The notes below the pieces were generated by a model, which saw only the letters and a list, made by a program, of their open reading frames with translations, did no database searches and was not told the DNA's origin. 64,000 nt of DNA. It comes from Tenacibaculum sp. (GTDB lineage Bacteria; Bacteroidota; Bacteroidia; Flavobacteriales; Flavobacteriaceae). Positions 10,142 through 18,504 of the stretch are shown here, one piece after another (within the stretch, counting starts at the first letter, position 1; the number at the start of each line of letters is the position of its first letter). The position numbers and the translations under genes were made by a program. Location: assembly GCA_020629275.1 (NCBI GenBank), contig JAHDDQ010000004.1:20741-84740 (forward strand). Reading direction: 5' to 3'.

Positions 10142-10594
10142 TTATTTTTTGTCTTTTGTGTCAATTACAATTGTTACTGGTCCGTCATTTAGTAATGTAA
10201 CTTTCATATCGGCTCCAAATTTACCTGATTGTATTTTCTTACCTAGATCATTTTCCAGTTGTAAAATAAAATTTTCATACATAGGAATTGCAAAATCTGG
10301 TTTTGATGCTTTAATATAACTTGGTCGATTTCCTTTTTTTGTTGATGCATGTAATGTAAATTGGCTAACAACGATAACGTCACCATTCATTGCTAATAAC
10401 GAAGCATTCATCACATTATTTTCATCATTAAAAATTCTAAGGTTAACAATTTTCTTACTAAGCCATTTTATATCGTCTATTGTATCTAAATCTTCAATAC
10501 CTAAAAAAATTAAAAGTCCAGAGTTTATAGTTGCTATCTTTTCACTATTAACGGTTACACTGGCTTCAGAAACTCTTTGAATAACAACTTTCAT
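10142..10594 (-). CDS. dtd: D-aminoacyl-tRNA deacylase
   Basis: Dtd removes D-amino acids (and glycine) wrongly attached to tRNA. The 150-residue protein is the standard size. It shows the two active-site motifs, SQFTLHASTKKGNRPSY (SQxT type) and DGPVTIVID (GPVT, the cross-subunit Gly-cisPro element). It starts MKVVIQRVSEASVTV, a typical Dtd N-terminus, 18 bp after the rsgA stop, so the two are likely co-transcribed. Confidence 0.95.
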   Translation of the reverse strand: MKVVIQRVSEASVTVNSEKIATINSGLLIFLGIEDLDTIDDIKWLSKKIVNLRIFNDENNVMNASLLAMNGDVIVVSQFTLHASTKKGNRPSYIKASKPDFAIPMYENFILQLENDLGKKIQSGKFGADMKVTLLNDGPVTIVIDTKDKK

Positions 10595-10612
10595 ATTTTG
10601 ATTAAACTATAA

Positions 10613-11557
10613 TTATTCCCAAATATCCGTTCGGTAATTTTCTTCTTCACCTTCAATAATTTGCAAGTAACTTTTATATCTAGACCACGATATTACTTCA
10701 TCTTCTAATGCATCCTTAACAGCACATTGAGGTTCGTTTACATGAATGCAGTTATTAAATTTACATGCTTGTTTTAGAGCAAAAAATTCAGGGAAATAAT
10801 CACCTAATTCATCTTTTTCCATGTCAACGACTCCAAAGCCTTTAATACCGGGAGTATCTATGATTTTCGCATCGAAGCTTAGGTCAAACATCTCTGCAAA
10901 AGTTGTAGTATGTTGTCCTTGCTTGTGTTGCTCAGAGATTGCTTTAGTTTTTAAGTTTAAATTAGGTTCTATAGTATTTACTAACGTTGTTTTTCCTACT
11001 CCTGAGTGTCCAGCAAACATACTTACTTTCCCTGTCATAAGATCTTTTACTTTCTCTACATTTTTACCTGTAACAGCAGAAACTTCTATACAGTCATATC
11101 CAATAGGTTCATAAATATCTTTCAAGTACAAAATTTCAGCACGCTCTTCAATACTATACGTGTCTAATTTATTGAATACTAATACTGCTTTGATAGAATA
11201 TGCTTCAGCGGTTACTAAAAAACGATCTATAAATGTTGTTAATGTAGGAGGATTATTAATAGTAATAAGTAAAAAGACTTGATCGATATTAGAAGCTATG
11301 ATATGAGTTTGTTTGGATAGATTAACAGACTTACGTACGATATAATTTTTACGATCTTTAATCGTAGTAATAACCCCAGTTTCTTCATCTGTTTTTGTTT
11401 CTATTGAAAACTCAACAATATCACCAACAGCAATAGGATTTGTACTTTTAATTCCTTTAATTCGGAATTTACCTTTAATTCTACATTTATAAAATGTATT
11501 GTTTTCGGCTTTAACCCAGTACCAACTTCCAGTAGATTTATAAACAGTTCCTATCAT
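10613..11557 (-). CDS. rsgA: Ribosome small subunit GTPase RsgA
   Basis: RsgA is a late 30S ribosome assembly factor. In the 314-residue protein an N-terminal OB fold is followed by a circularly permuted GTPase: G4 FNKLD comes first, then the P-loop GHSGVGKTTLVN, then TTTFAEM and G3 DTPGIKGFG. A zinc finger at the end has Cys/His ligands in CKFNNCIHVNEPQC. All expected motifs are present and length is normal. It lies upstream of dtd with an 18-bp gap. Confidence 0.95.
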   Translation of the reverse strand: MIGTVYKSTGSWYWVKAENNTFYKCRIKGKFRIKGIKSTNPIAVGDIVEFSIETKTDEETGVITTIKDRKNYIVRKSVNLSKQTHIIASNIDQVFLLITINNPPTLTTFIDRFLVTAEAYSIKAVLVFNKLDTYSIEERAEILYLKDIYEPIGYDCIEVSAVTGKNVEKVKDLMTGKVSMFAGHSGVGKTTLVNTIEPNLNLKTKAISEQHKQGQHTTTFAEMFDLSFDAKIIDTPGIKGFGVVDMEKDELGDYFPEFFALKQACKFNNCIHVNEPQCAVKDALEDEVISWSRYKSYLQIIEGEEENYRTDIWE

Positions 11558-11678
11558 AACAGCAAAGATGAGAAAATAACAGAATATTTTATCTGCTATA
11601 CTAGAGTTAAATTTTACTATTTAAGAATATTTTAAATTTATAAGCTTTGTTTCAATATAGGTTGTGACTAAAAAGTTA

Positions 11679-11711
11679 AAAGGTTCTTACATTTTTAATG
11701 TAAGAACCTTT
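11679..11711 (-). terminator. Terminator of the aromatic amino acid operon
   Basis: A 14-bp perfect stem (AAAGGTTCTTACAT 11679-11692 with ATGTAAGAACCTTT 11698-11711) follows the DAHP synthase/chorismate mutase stop codon by 6 bp on the minus strand. It separates the aromatic operon from rsgA. Confidence 0.8.
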
Positions 11712-11717
11712 CCAGTA

Positions 11718-12800
11718 TTATGAGTTGATAATATTTTTTTGATGATTAATACTCTCTTGATGAATTGCTTTGAAGATTTTCAAAACAAATTCTTCACTTA
11801 GGTTATTCTCTTCACCTTCAAGAATCATTTTACCAAGAATTTCATTCCAACGTCTTGTTTGTAAGATCGCTACATTCTTTTCTTTCTTCAAGGCACCTAT
11901 TTTATCTGAAATTTTCATACGCTTACCTAACATTTCGATTAATTGATGGTCAACTACATCAATTTGCGTTCTCATGGTATTTAAAGCATTTCTATAATCT
12001 ACTTCAGTGTCAGTTGTTTTTCTGATTTTTAGATCTTCCATCATTTGGATTAATGATGTAGGAGTAATTTGTTGTTTCGCGTCACTCCAAGCATTATCAG
12101 GATCGTAATGAGTTTCTACCATTAATCCATCAAAATTCAAATCTAAAGCCGTTTGACAAATATCGAAGATGATATCTCTTCTTCCTGCTATGTGAGAAGG
12201 GTCACATATTAAAGGAAGGTCTGGGAAACGGTTTTGTAATTCAATAGGAATTTGCCATTCTGGATTATTACGGTATCTTGTTTTTTCATAGGTTGAAAAA
12301 CCACGATGAATTACACCTAATTTTTTGATATCAGCAGTATATAAACGCTCAATAGCACCAAGCCACAACGCTAAATCTGGATTCACAGGGTTCTTCACAA
12401 GTACAATTTTATCAGTACCAGCTAATGCATCTGCAATTTCTTGAACGATAAAAGGACTCACAGTAGTACGAGCGCCAATCCATAAGATGTCAATATCGTG
12501 CTCTAAGGCTAGCTTTACGTGATCTTTATTTGCAACTTCAGTAGCCACTAACATTCCTGTTTCTTTTTTTGCTCTTTGTAGCCATTTTAAACCCAATGCA
12601 CCAACACCTTCAAAATTCCCAGGCCTAGTTCTTGGTTTCCAAATACCAGCTCTTAATACAGTAGCATCAGTATTTTTGAGTTCATGAGCTATTTTTAAAA
12701 CCTGCTCTTCAGTTTCAGCACTACAAGGTCCTGCAATTACTAACGGGTGGTCTAATTCGAATTTTGATAACCATCCTCTTAAGTCTTTGTTGTTTTTCAT
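11718..12800 (-). CDS. Bifunctional DAHP synthase / chorismate mutase
   Basis: This 360-residue fusion carries out the first step of the shikimate pathway (PEP + erythrose 4-phosphate) and the branch-point conversion of chorismate to prephenate. Residues about 1-255 are a short type I-beta DAHP synthase (AGPCSAETEEQ, GIWKPRTRPGNFEGVG, LICDPSHIAGRRDII, VETHYDPDNAWSD). Residues about 265-355 are an AroQ-type chorismate mutase (MRTQIDVVDHQLIEMLGKRM ... ILQTRRWNEI). The fusion is common in Bacteroidota. It is the last gene of the pheA operon, 5 bp after tyrA, and would follow the Phe/Tyr attenuator. Confidence 0.93.
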   Translation of the reverse strand: MKNNKDLRGWLSKFELDHPLVIAGPCSAETEEQVLKIAHELKNTDATVLRAGIWKPRTRPGNFEGVGALGLKWLQRAKKETGMLVATEVANKDHVKLALEHDIDILWIGARTTVSPFIVQEIADALAGTDKIVLVKNPVNPDLALWLGAIERLYTADIKKLGVIHRGFSTYEKTRYRNNPEWQIPIELQNRFPDLPLICDPSHIAGRRDIIFDICQTALDLNFDGLMVETHYDPDNAWSDAKQQITPTSLIQMMEDLKIRKTTDTEVDYRNALNTMRTQIDVVDHQLIEMLGKRMKISDKIGALKKEKNVAILQTRRWNEILGKMILEGEENNLSEEFVLKIFKAIHQESINHQKNIINS

Positions 12801-12805
12801 TTGAT

Positions 12806-13690
12806 TTATTTTTTGATAAGTTCGGTTTCTTTAATTCCGTTTAAAATTTGTTTAATATGATTAGTGTTTTTCATTTCAGCATATATAGCTGAATAATCGT
12901 CTTGTTCTAATAATGTTTTAAAGTGCTCTAGGTTATTTATATATTCTTTAAGTGTCTCTATTACATTTTTTTTGTTCTGTTGAAAGATAGGAGTCCACAT
13001 AGCTGGTGAACTTTTGGCCAATCTAACAGTAGAGGCAAATCCACTACCAGCCATATCGAAAATATCACGTTCATTTTTTTCTTCATTTATAACTGTTTTA
13101 CCTAGCATGAATGAGCTTATATGCGATAAATGAGATACATATGCAATGTGTTTGTCATGAGAATCAGCATCCATATAACGAATACGCATTCCAAGACTGG
13201 TAAATATTCCTAAAGCTTTTTCTTGTAGTTTAAAAGCTGTTTTTTCTACTTCGCATATAATGTTGGTTTTATTTCTAAACAAATCCTTTTGAGCAGCATT
13301 TGGACCAGAAAATTCTGTACCAGCGATTGGATGTGTTGCTAGAAAATTTCTTCGTTTTGGGTGGTTTTTAATAACTTCACAAATTGAACGCTTAGTAGAG
13401 CCAACATCAAAAACTAAAGTGTCATCTGAAATGGTATCTAATAATGTAGGTATTAAATTTAAAGAAGCATCTACTGGTATTGCTATAATTATTACAGCAT
13501 TACTTTTTTCTTGTATATCTTTTAATGTGGCTTTATGGTCAATAACTCCTAATTCAAGAGCTTCTTGTAGGTGATTGGTATTATTATCTATTCCAAAAAT
13601 AATGGAATTTTTATAATTCGATTTAATATCGATAGCTAAACTTCCACCAATTAATCCAAGACCAACAACAAAAATATTCATGTCTTTCAC
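12806..13690 (-). CDS. tyrA: Prephenate dehydrogenase
   Basis: The enzyme oxidises prephenate to 4-hydroxyphenylpyruvate, committing it to tyrosine. The 294-residue protein has a Rossmann NAD(P)-binding start (IFVVGLGLIGGSLA) and TyrA blocks DVGSTKRSI, FLATHPIAGTEFSGP and VSHLSHISSF (substrate-binding His). There is no fused chorismate mutase or ACT domain; mutase activity is supplied by the next gene. It lies 2 bp after the aminotransferase gene. Confidence 0.93.
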   Translation of the reverse strand: MKDMNIFVVGLGLIGGSLAIDIKSNYKNSIIFGIDNNTNHLQEALELGVIDHKATLKDIQEKSNAVIIIAIPVDASLNLIPTLLDTISDDTLVFDVGSTKRSICEVIKNHPKRRNFLATHPIAGTEFSGPNAAQKDLFRNKTNIICEVEKTAFKLQEKALGIFTSLGMRIRYMDADSHDKHIAYVSHLSHISSFMLGKTVINEEKNERDIFDMAGSGFASTVRLAKSSPAMWTPIFQQNKKNVIETLKEYINNLEHFKTLLEQDDYSAIYAEMKNTNHIKQILNGIKETELIKK

Positions 13691-13692
13691 GT

Positions 13693-14838
13693 TTAAATTC
13701 TATTTATAGCTTCTTTTATTTTTGTTGTATCAACGCACAATGAAAATCGGATATATTTTTCTCCTTTAGAACCAAAAATGTGTCCTGGTGCAATGAAAAT
13801 ATGCTTATCATATAGTAATTCATTAATAAAAATATCAGCTGATTCTATTTCATCAGGTAGTTTTGCCCAAACAAATAATCCTGTAGTATCGTCTGAAAAT
13901 GAACAGTTTAATTTTAGGGCTAACTTTTGTATTAGCTTTTTACGTTCGTCATAAATTTTATTTTGATTTATAATCCAACTTCTAGGTGTTTCGAGTGCAG
14001 CAATTGCTCCTTTCTGGATACTGTAAAACATTCCAGAATCCATTTGAGTTTTAACTTTCAATATTTCATTTATAAAATTTTTATTTCCTAATAGCATTCC
14101 TACACGCCATCCTGCCATATTAAATGTCTTACTTAAGGAGTTTAATTCCAATGCCACGTCTTTAGCACCTTCATAAGCTAAAATACTTTTAGGAGTATTG
14201 TTTAAAATGAAACTGTAAGGATTATCATTAACGATTAATATGTTGTGTTTTTTTCCAAAGTCAATCAACTGTTTGAAAGTAGTATCAGTACCTTTTGTTC
14301 CTGTTGGCATATGAGGATAATTAACCCACATAATTTTAACTTTTAATAAATCTAATTGTTCTAGTTTTTTAAAGTTAGGCTGGTAATTATTTTCTTCAAT
14401 TAAATCATAAAAAATAGGTGATGCACCTACTAATTTAGTTACTGAGGTGTAAGTTGGATAGCCAGGGTTTGGTATAAGAACCCCATCACCCTCATTGAGA
14501 AGAGCCATAGAAATATGTAAAATACCTTCTTTACTCCCCATTAGAGGTAAAACTTCAGTTTCACTATTTAATAATACATTGTAATGATGTTCGTAAAAAG
14601 AGGTTATAGCATCTCTAAACTCAGGTAATCCTTGGTAACTTTGATACTTGTGTGCATTTTCTGAAGTTAAACTTTCATTCAATGCATTAAGCACAGCTTT
14701 TGGAGGATTTAAATCAGGACTGCCAATTCCCATATTAATAATAGGTTTTCCGTTTTTTATTAGTTGACGTACTTCTTTTAATTTAGTTGAAAAATAGTAC
14801 TCTTTAACACTATGTAGTCTTTGTGCAAATTCAATCAT
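13693..14838 (-). CDS. Class I/II PLP aminotransferase (aromatic or prephenate)
   Basis: The 381-residue fold-type I aminotransferase shows GIGSPDLNPP near the N-terminus, the glycine-rich GSKEGILH, PNPGYPTY, the substrate Asn/Asp in VNDNPYSFI, and the PLP lysine in ELNSLSKTFNMAGWRVG. Its place between pheA and tyrA, overlapping pheA by 4 bp, suggests it aminates phenylpyruvate/4-hydroxyphenylpyruvate or prephenate. The sequence alone does not separate these from an aspartate or LL-DAP aminotransferase. Confidence 0.88.
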   Translation of the reverse strand: MIEFAQRLHSVKEYYFSTKLKEVRQLIKNGKPIINMGIGSPDLNPPKAVLNALNESLTSENAHKYQSYQGLPEFRDAITSFYEHHYNVLLNSETEVLPLMGSKEGILHISMALLNEGDGVLIPNPGYPTYTSVTKLVGASPIFYDLIEENNYQPNFKKLEQLDLLKVKIMWVNYPHMPTGTKGTDTTFKQLIDFGKKHNILIVNDNPYSFILNNTPKSILAYEGAKDVALELNSLSKTFNMAGWRVGMLLGNKNFINEILKVKTQMDSGMFYSIQKGAIAALETPRSWIINQNKIYDERKKLIQKLALKLNCSFSDDTTGLFVWAKLPDEIESADIFINELLYDKHIFIAPGHIFGSKGEKYIRFSLCVDTTKIKEAINRI

Positions 14839-15659
14839 AGCTTTCCGTTTTTATATTCACCTAAAATTTTAAAGTCTTCAGCCATAATGTTCATTATAGC
14901 TTTAGCTTTGGCGTAATCTTCATACTTATCAAAAGTTACATCTACAAAAAATGAATATTTCCAAGGAGTTTCTATTCTTGGTAATGATTGTATTTTAGTT
15001 AAATTTAAGTTGCAGTCACTTAAAACGTTAAGTATAGATGCTAGACTTCCTCTTTTATGTTCAAGTTCAAATTTAATAGAAGCTTTACTAATATCTGTGT
15101 TAGACATTATCTTGCCTTGTGGTTCTACGATAACAAATCGTGTAGCATTATTTTGTATCGTTTGGATATCGTTAGCTAAAATATTTAAATCAAAAATTTC
15201 AGCAGCTTCCTTACTTGCTAAAGCTCCGACACCTATCAACTGTTTTTTTTGAATCCTTTCAGCTACCTCCGCAGTATCTTTGTCTTCTATGAGCTTTATA
15301 TGAGGATGTTTTTTGAAGAAAGATTTGCATTGTAATAGCGCCATTGGGTGAGAATACACTTCCTTTATATCTTGTATTTGCTGATTTTGAAGTGACATTA
15401 GATTCATGCTAATGTTTAAAAAGTATTCTCCAGTGATGCTGAGATTGTTATCGGCTATCAACGCATAATTCGGAATAATAGATCCAGCAATTGAATTTTC
15501 AATAGCCATAACACCATTATCGCATTCTTTTAGCAGTAAGCTGTTAACCAAAGAGTCAAAAGACATACACTTATTCAGTGAGATATCTTCGCTAAAATAA
15601 TTTTTTGCAACTATGTGATGGTTGCTACCTTCTATACCTTGTATGGCTATTCTTTTCAT
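14835..15659 (-). CDS. pheA: Prephenate dehydratase
   Basis: PheA converts prephenate to phenylpyruvate for phenylalanine. The 274-residue, monofunctional protein has a dehydratase domain (IAIQGIEGSNHHIVA, NGVMAIENSIAGSI, and the catalytic NNATRFVIVE) and a C-terminal ACT domain (HKRGSLASILNVLSDCNLNL). The usual ESRP effector motif reads QSLPRIE here, so Phe feedback may be altered. It is the first structural gene of the operon. An intrinsic terminator ends only about 9 bp upstream of its ATG, as expected if read-through is controlled. Confidence 0.93.
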   Translation of the reverse strand: MKRIAIQGIEGSNHHIVAKNYFSEDISLNKCMSFDSLVNSLLLKECDNGVMAIENSIAGSIIPNYALIADNNLSITGEYFLNISMNLMSLQNQQIQDIKEVYSHPMALLQCKSFFKKHPHIKLIEDKDTAEVAERIQKKQLIGVGALASKEAAEIFDLNILANDIQTIQNNATRFVIVEPQGKIMSNTDISKASIKFELEHKRGSLASILNVLSDCNLNLTKIQSLPRIETPWKYSFFVDVTFDKYEDYAKAKAIMNIMAEDFKILGEYKNGKL

Positions 15660-15667
15660 TTTTAATC

Positions 15668-15745
15668 AAAAAAAAAGCCTCGAAAAAATCGAGACTTTAC
15701 ATGTATATTATGTTTTGTGTTAACAATATATGGTACAAAGTCTCA
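15668..15745 (-). promoter_or_regulatory. Transcription attenuator of the Phe/Tyr operon (antiterminator and terminator)
   Basis: On the minus strand the terminator stem is GTCTCGA (15695-15689) with TCGAGGC (15683-15677), loop of five U, followed by nine U (15676-15668). The terminator's 5' arm lies within GAGACTTT-complementary sequence: AAAGTCTC (15698-15691) can pair over 8 bp with GAGACTTT (15744-15737), which overlaps the stop codon of the leader peptide. Pairing of that upstream arm would break the terminator. A ribosome reaching the stop would cover it and allow termination, while a ribosome stalled in the Phe/Tyr codons would leave it free. The geometry is visible; the mechanism is inferred from classical attenuators. 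Confidence 0.88.
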
Positions 15746-15805
15746 ACTCCTACTAAAATAGTAAAAGTAAAAATAGAACCCTTGCCAAATGTTTTGTAAC
15801 ATCAT
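15743..15805 (-). CDS. Phe/Tyr-rich leader peptide of the pheA operon (20 aa)
   Basis: A 20-codon ORF starts at ATG 15805-15803 and stops with TGA at 15745-15743. It contains the run FYFYFYYF: eight of eight consecutive codons specify Phe or Tyr, the two end products of the operon downstream. The stop codon overlaps the 5' arm of the antiterminator. The promoter's -7 element lies 23 bp upstream, leaving a leader of about 15 nt. It is too short for ordinary gene calling, and its function is regulatory rather than as a stable protein. Confidence 0.88.
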   Translation of the reverse strand: MMLQNIWQGFYFYFYYFSRS

Positions 15806-15827
15806 TAGTTATTTTAATTATATGAGA

Positions 15828-15858
15828 CAAATCTAATTATTTAATTGAATAAAACAAG
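15828..15858 (-). promoter_or_regulatory. Promoter of the Phe/Tyr operon
   Basis: The minus strand reads CTTG (15858-15855), a 19-nt spacer, then TAGATTTG (15835-15828), a perfect match to the Bacteroidota -7 form TAnnTTTG. Transcription would start near 15821, just before the leader peptide. Confidence 0.75.
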
Positions 15859-15980
15859 TACTCTTAACATTATTTTTCAAGTTTTTTTAATAACGTAAAA
15901 ATTAGCTGTGTTTTTTGAAATTTTCATAATAAAGTACCCTATTTATTGTTTCTTTTAATCAAAGGATGAGTTAGTTAAAT

Positions 15981-16020
15981 CAAAATGTTTAATGTTTTTT
16001 AAATAACATTAAACATTTTG
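15981..16020. promoter_or_regulatory. 16-bp perfect palindrome, likely operator upstream of CIA30
   Basis: CAAAATGTTTAATGTT (15981-15996) is the exact reverse complement of AACATTAAACATTTTG (16005-16020), with an 8-bp A/T spacer. It directly abuts the -7 element TATATTTG at 16021-16028, so a dimeric protein bound here would cover the -33 region. Each arm holds an internal TGTTTAATGTT direct repeat. It has no U run in the CIA30 direction and so is unlikely to be a terminator. Confidence 0.7.
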
Positions 16021-16028
16021 TATATTTG
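16021..16028 (+). promoter_or_regulatory. -7 promoter element of CIA30 / oxidoreductase genes
   Basis: TATATTTG fits TAnnTTTG exactly and lies 82 bp upstream of the CIA30 start. No clear TTTG is seen at -33, and the palindrome occupies that place, which suggests regulated expression. Confidence 0.6.
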
Positions 16029-16109
16029 TGTGTGTTAATACGTTGTTTTGAAAAAGATTACAGAATGGTATCATTTTCTCTAACCAGCTATTATTTGAAA
16101 TAATTTAAA

Positions 16110-16640
16110 ATGAAACTATATATATTTAACTTTTTAGTAATGATGATACTACCAGCTCAAGTGATTTTTGATTTTAATAAAAATGCAGATACTTCCAAAT
16201 GGAAGATAATTGATGATGTAGTTATGGGTGGAAAATCATCGGGTAATTTTTATATTAATGGATCGGGTAACGGAGTATTCGAAGGAGAAGTTTCATTAGA
16301 AAATAATGGGGGATTCTCTTCTCTACGCTTAAGATTTGATAAAGTAAGCACAGAAGGATTTACCAAAATAGTTGTAAAAGTTAAAGGAGACGGAAAGAAA
16401 TATCAGTTTAGAATAAAAACCAAGACGTCGGATTATTATTCGTACATAAGTTATTTTGAATCTAAACAAGAATGGACAGATATTGAAATTCCTTTAAAAA
16501 CCATGTCTCCGGCTTTTCGAGGAAGAAAGTTAGATATACCTAATTACGATGCAGATTTTATTGAAGAAATTGCTTTTTTAATAGGAAATAAAAAAGAAGA
16601 ACGATTCAAGTTGGAAATAAATAAGATCATGTTAAAATAA
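16110..16640 (+). CDS. CIA30-family protein
   Basis: The 176-residue protein has a short hydrophobic start, then a CIA30/NADH:ubiquinone oxidoreductase assembly-type beta-sandwich: WKIIDDVVMGGKSSGNF, FEGEVSLENNGGFSSLRLRF, and VKVKGDGKKYQFRIKT. Bacterial members are single-domain carbohydrate-binding-like folds of unproven function, so a role in complex I should not be assumed. It lies 30 bp upstream of the FAD oxidoreductase gene, a pair seen in other flavobacteria. Both are probably driven by the palindrome-linked promoter. Confidence 0.82.
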   Translation: MKLYIFNFLVMMILPAQVIFDFNKNADTSKWKIIDDVVMGGKSSGNFYINGSGNGVFEGEVSLENNGGFSSLRLRFDKVSTEGFTKIVVKVKGDGKKYQFRIKTKTSDYYSYISYFESKQEWTDIEIPLKTMSPAFRGRKLDIPNYDADFIEEIAFLIGNKKEERFKLEINKIMLK

Positions 16641-16669
16641 ATAGACTAGTTAGCTTATAAATTAAAGAA

Positions 16670-17923
16670 ATGAAAAAAGAAGATTTTAAAATTCATATTA
16701 TTGGAGCTGGAGTTAGTGGTCTTATTGCTGCTAAGGTTTTAGAATCAAGTGGGTATAAACCTGTTATTTTTGAGGCTTCTAATGATGTAGGAGGTAGGGT
16801 TAAAACAGATATAGTTGAGGGCTATCAGTTAGATCATGGATTTCAAGTATTGCTAACAGATTATCCTTTAGCAAAAAAATATTTAGACTATGAGTTATTA
16901 GAACTGCAAAAGTTTGTTCCTGGAGCTGTTGTGTATAAGCAAAAGAAAAAAGTGCTTTTAGGAGATCCTCTGAGAGATCTAAGTTTGCTGTTTCCGACGC
17001 TTTTTTCTGATATAGGAACTTTGGCAGATAAGCTCAGGATTTTTAGATTAAATACCCGTTTAAAAAGCAAATCATTAAAATTGATCTTCGAAGAAGAAGA
17101 AACATCAACAAAGGCTTATTTAGAAAGCAAAGGTTTTTCCAATCGAATTATAGGTGAATTTTTTAAACCTTTTTTTAGTGGTATTTTTTTAGAGTCTAAA
17201 TTGGCTACATCAAGTAGAATGTTTGAGTTTGTATATAAAATGTTTGGTAATGGATATGCTACTATTCCCAAAAAAGGAATCCATGCAATTCCTAGACAAC
17301 TCTCAGATGGATTACAGCATACTAGAATTCATCTGAATACCAAAGTGAAATCAGTTGAAAATAAAGCAATAGTATTGCATAGTGGAAAGAAGTATGAAAG
17401 TGATCTTACAATTATTGCTACAGAAGCAGGGAGTTTAATAAATCGTACCCATGGAAAGTTCAGAGATTGGAAATCTTGTCAAACATTATATTTCACAGCA
17501 AATAATAGACCTATAAAAAAACCAGTTATTGGATTAATTGCTGATGACTTTTCGTTAATAAATAATTTATTTTATCACACGAGCCTAGCTATGTCTAAGA
17601 AAGGAGATAAAGAATTATTGTCTGTTACTGTTGTGAGAGAACACGCTTTAACTGACGAAAAGCTTATCGAAGAGGTAAAAAAAGAGCTAGAAGTTCTGTG
17701 TGGAATAAGTGATGTAGAGTTTTTGAAACTCTACAATATAACTAAAGCATTACCAAATAATGACACTATTTCTTATGAAAATACATTAGATCAAATAAGA
17801 GTTGATGATACAATCATTTTAGCTGGAGATGTATTATTGAATGGTTCATTGAATGCAGCGATGGCTTCAGGAGAAAAAGCGGCAGAATATGCCATTGAGT
17901 TAATGACTGATAAATTGAACTAA
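16670..17923 (+). CDS. FAD-dependent amine-oxidase/phytoene-desaturase-like oxidoreductase
   Basis: The 417-residue flavoprotein starts with the dinucleotide-binding motif GAGVSGLIAAKVLESSGY, followed by the acidic strand end and GG doublet (VIFEASNDVGGRVKTD) typical of the amine oxidase/protoporphyrinogen oxidase/phytoene desaturase superfamily. A C-terminal FAD contact reads ILAGDVLLNGSLNAAMASGE. The substrate is not evident. It is too divergent to call CrtI, and no other carotenoid genes are here. It is likely co-transcribed with the CIA30 gene. Confidence 0.85.
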   Translation: MKKEDFKIHIIGAGVSGLIAAKVLESSGYKPVIFEASNDVGGRVKTDIVEGYQLDHGFQVLLTDYPLAKKYLDYELLELQKFVPGAVVYKQKKKVLLGDPLRDLSLLFPTLFSDIGTLADKLRIFRLNTRLKSKSLKLIFEEEETSTKAYLESKGFSNRIIGEFFKPFFSGIFLESKLATSSRMFEFVYKMFGNGYATIPKKGIHAIPRQLSDGLQHTRIHLNTKVKSVENKAIVLHSGKKYESDLTIIATEAGSLINRTHGKFRDWKSCQTLYFTANNRPIKKPVIGLIADDFSLINNLFYHTSLAMSKKGDKELLSVTVVREHALTDEKLIEEVKKELEVLCGISDVEFLKLYNITKALPNNDTISYENTLDQIRVDDTIILAGDVLLNGSLNAAMASGEKAAEYAIELMTDKLN

Positions 17924-17950
17924 TTTTGGTAAAGCAGATTTATTATAAAT

Positions 17951-18316
17951 TTATATTTCAGTAGATTTATATTCTTCTAATTTTTCAAGCGTTACATATT
18001 GTAATGCTTTTTTGTGTGTAGCGTTTAAATTTATCAATGGAGCTTTACCTGCTTTTTCAGCTTGCATCCATCGAGATATACACAAGCACCAGCTATCTCC
18101 TGGTTGTAAGCCAGGAAATGACCAGTGTGGAATTGGTGTAGATAAATCATTGCCTCTTGATTTAGTATAATCAAGAAATTCTTTTGTCATTATTGCGCAA
18201 ACTATGTGAGTTCCATGATCAGAAGTAGTCGTTCTACAGGTACCGTCTCTAAAGTACCCGGTCATAGGATCTGTACAACAGCTTAAAATAGGTTTACCAA
18301 AAACATTTAATTCCAT
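17951..18316 (-). CDS. DUF2237 family protein
   Basis: The 121-residue protein has the cysteine-rich DUF2237 signature: NVFGKPILSCCTDPMTGYFR, DGTCRTTTSDHGTHIVCA, LSTPIPHWSFPGLQPGD and WCLCISRW. The conserved Cys pairs suggest metal or redox function, but none is established. It is convergent with the FAD oxidoreductase and sits downstream of the small Lacal_2735-like gene and folE on the minus strand. Confidence 0.88.
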   Translation of the reverse strand: MELNVFGKPILSCCTDPMTGYFRDGTCRTTTSDHGTHIVCAIMTKEFLDYTKSRGNDLSTPIPHWSFPGLQPGDSWCLCISRWMQAEKAGKAPLINLNATHKKALQYVTLEKLEEYKSTEI

Positions 18317-18324
18317 ATTGTTAA

Positions 18325-18501
18325 TTAGAATGCATTTTTTAAGCTTTCTATTTTATTTAAAATACGTTGCGCTTCGTGATGTTTTAAATGACTTTCATCA
18401 TTGTTTTGATTGATTAACTTTTTTCGCTCTAACATCAACTTTTCGTATTCGTCTTTAAGTTTATCTTCTAAAGTTTTTTTCTTAAAGATATTCAAAAACA
18501 T
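18325..18501 (-). CDS. Lacal_2735-like small protein (58 aa)
   Basis: This short ORF starts at the ATG at 18501-18499 and encodes 58 residues: MFLNIFKKKTLEDKLKDEYE at the start and a strongly charged helical remainder (about half Lys/Glu/Asp/Arg) ending RILNKIESLKNAF. Start, length and composition resemble the flavobacterial Lacal_2735 family (hydrophobic-aromatic start, then a lone coiled coil). It sits 3 bp after the folE stop codon and 8 bp before the DUF2237 start, in a tight minus-strand series. Function is unknown. Confidence 0.75.
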   Translation of the reverse strand: MFLNIFKKKTLEDKLKDEYEKLMLERKKLINQNNDESHLKHHEAQRILNKIESLKNAF

Positions 18502-18504
18502 AAT

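Noticed and set aside
16670..17923. Carotenoid phytoene desaturase CrtI
   Set aside because: Only the superfamily FAD motifs are shared; no crtB or other carotenoid genes are nearby.
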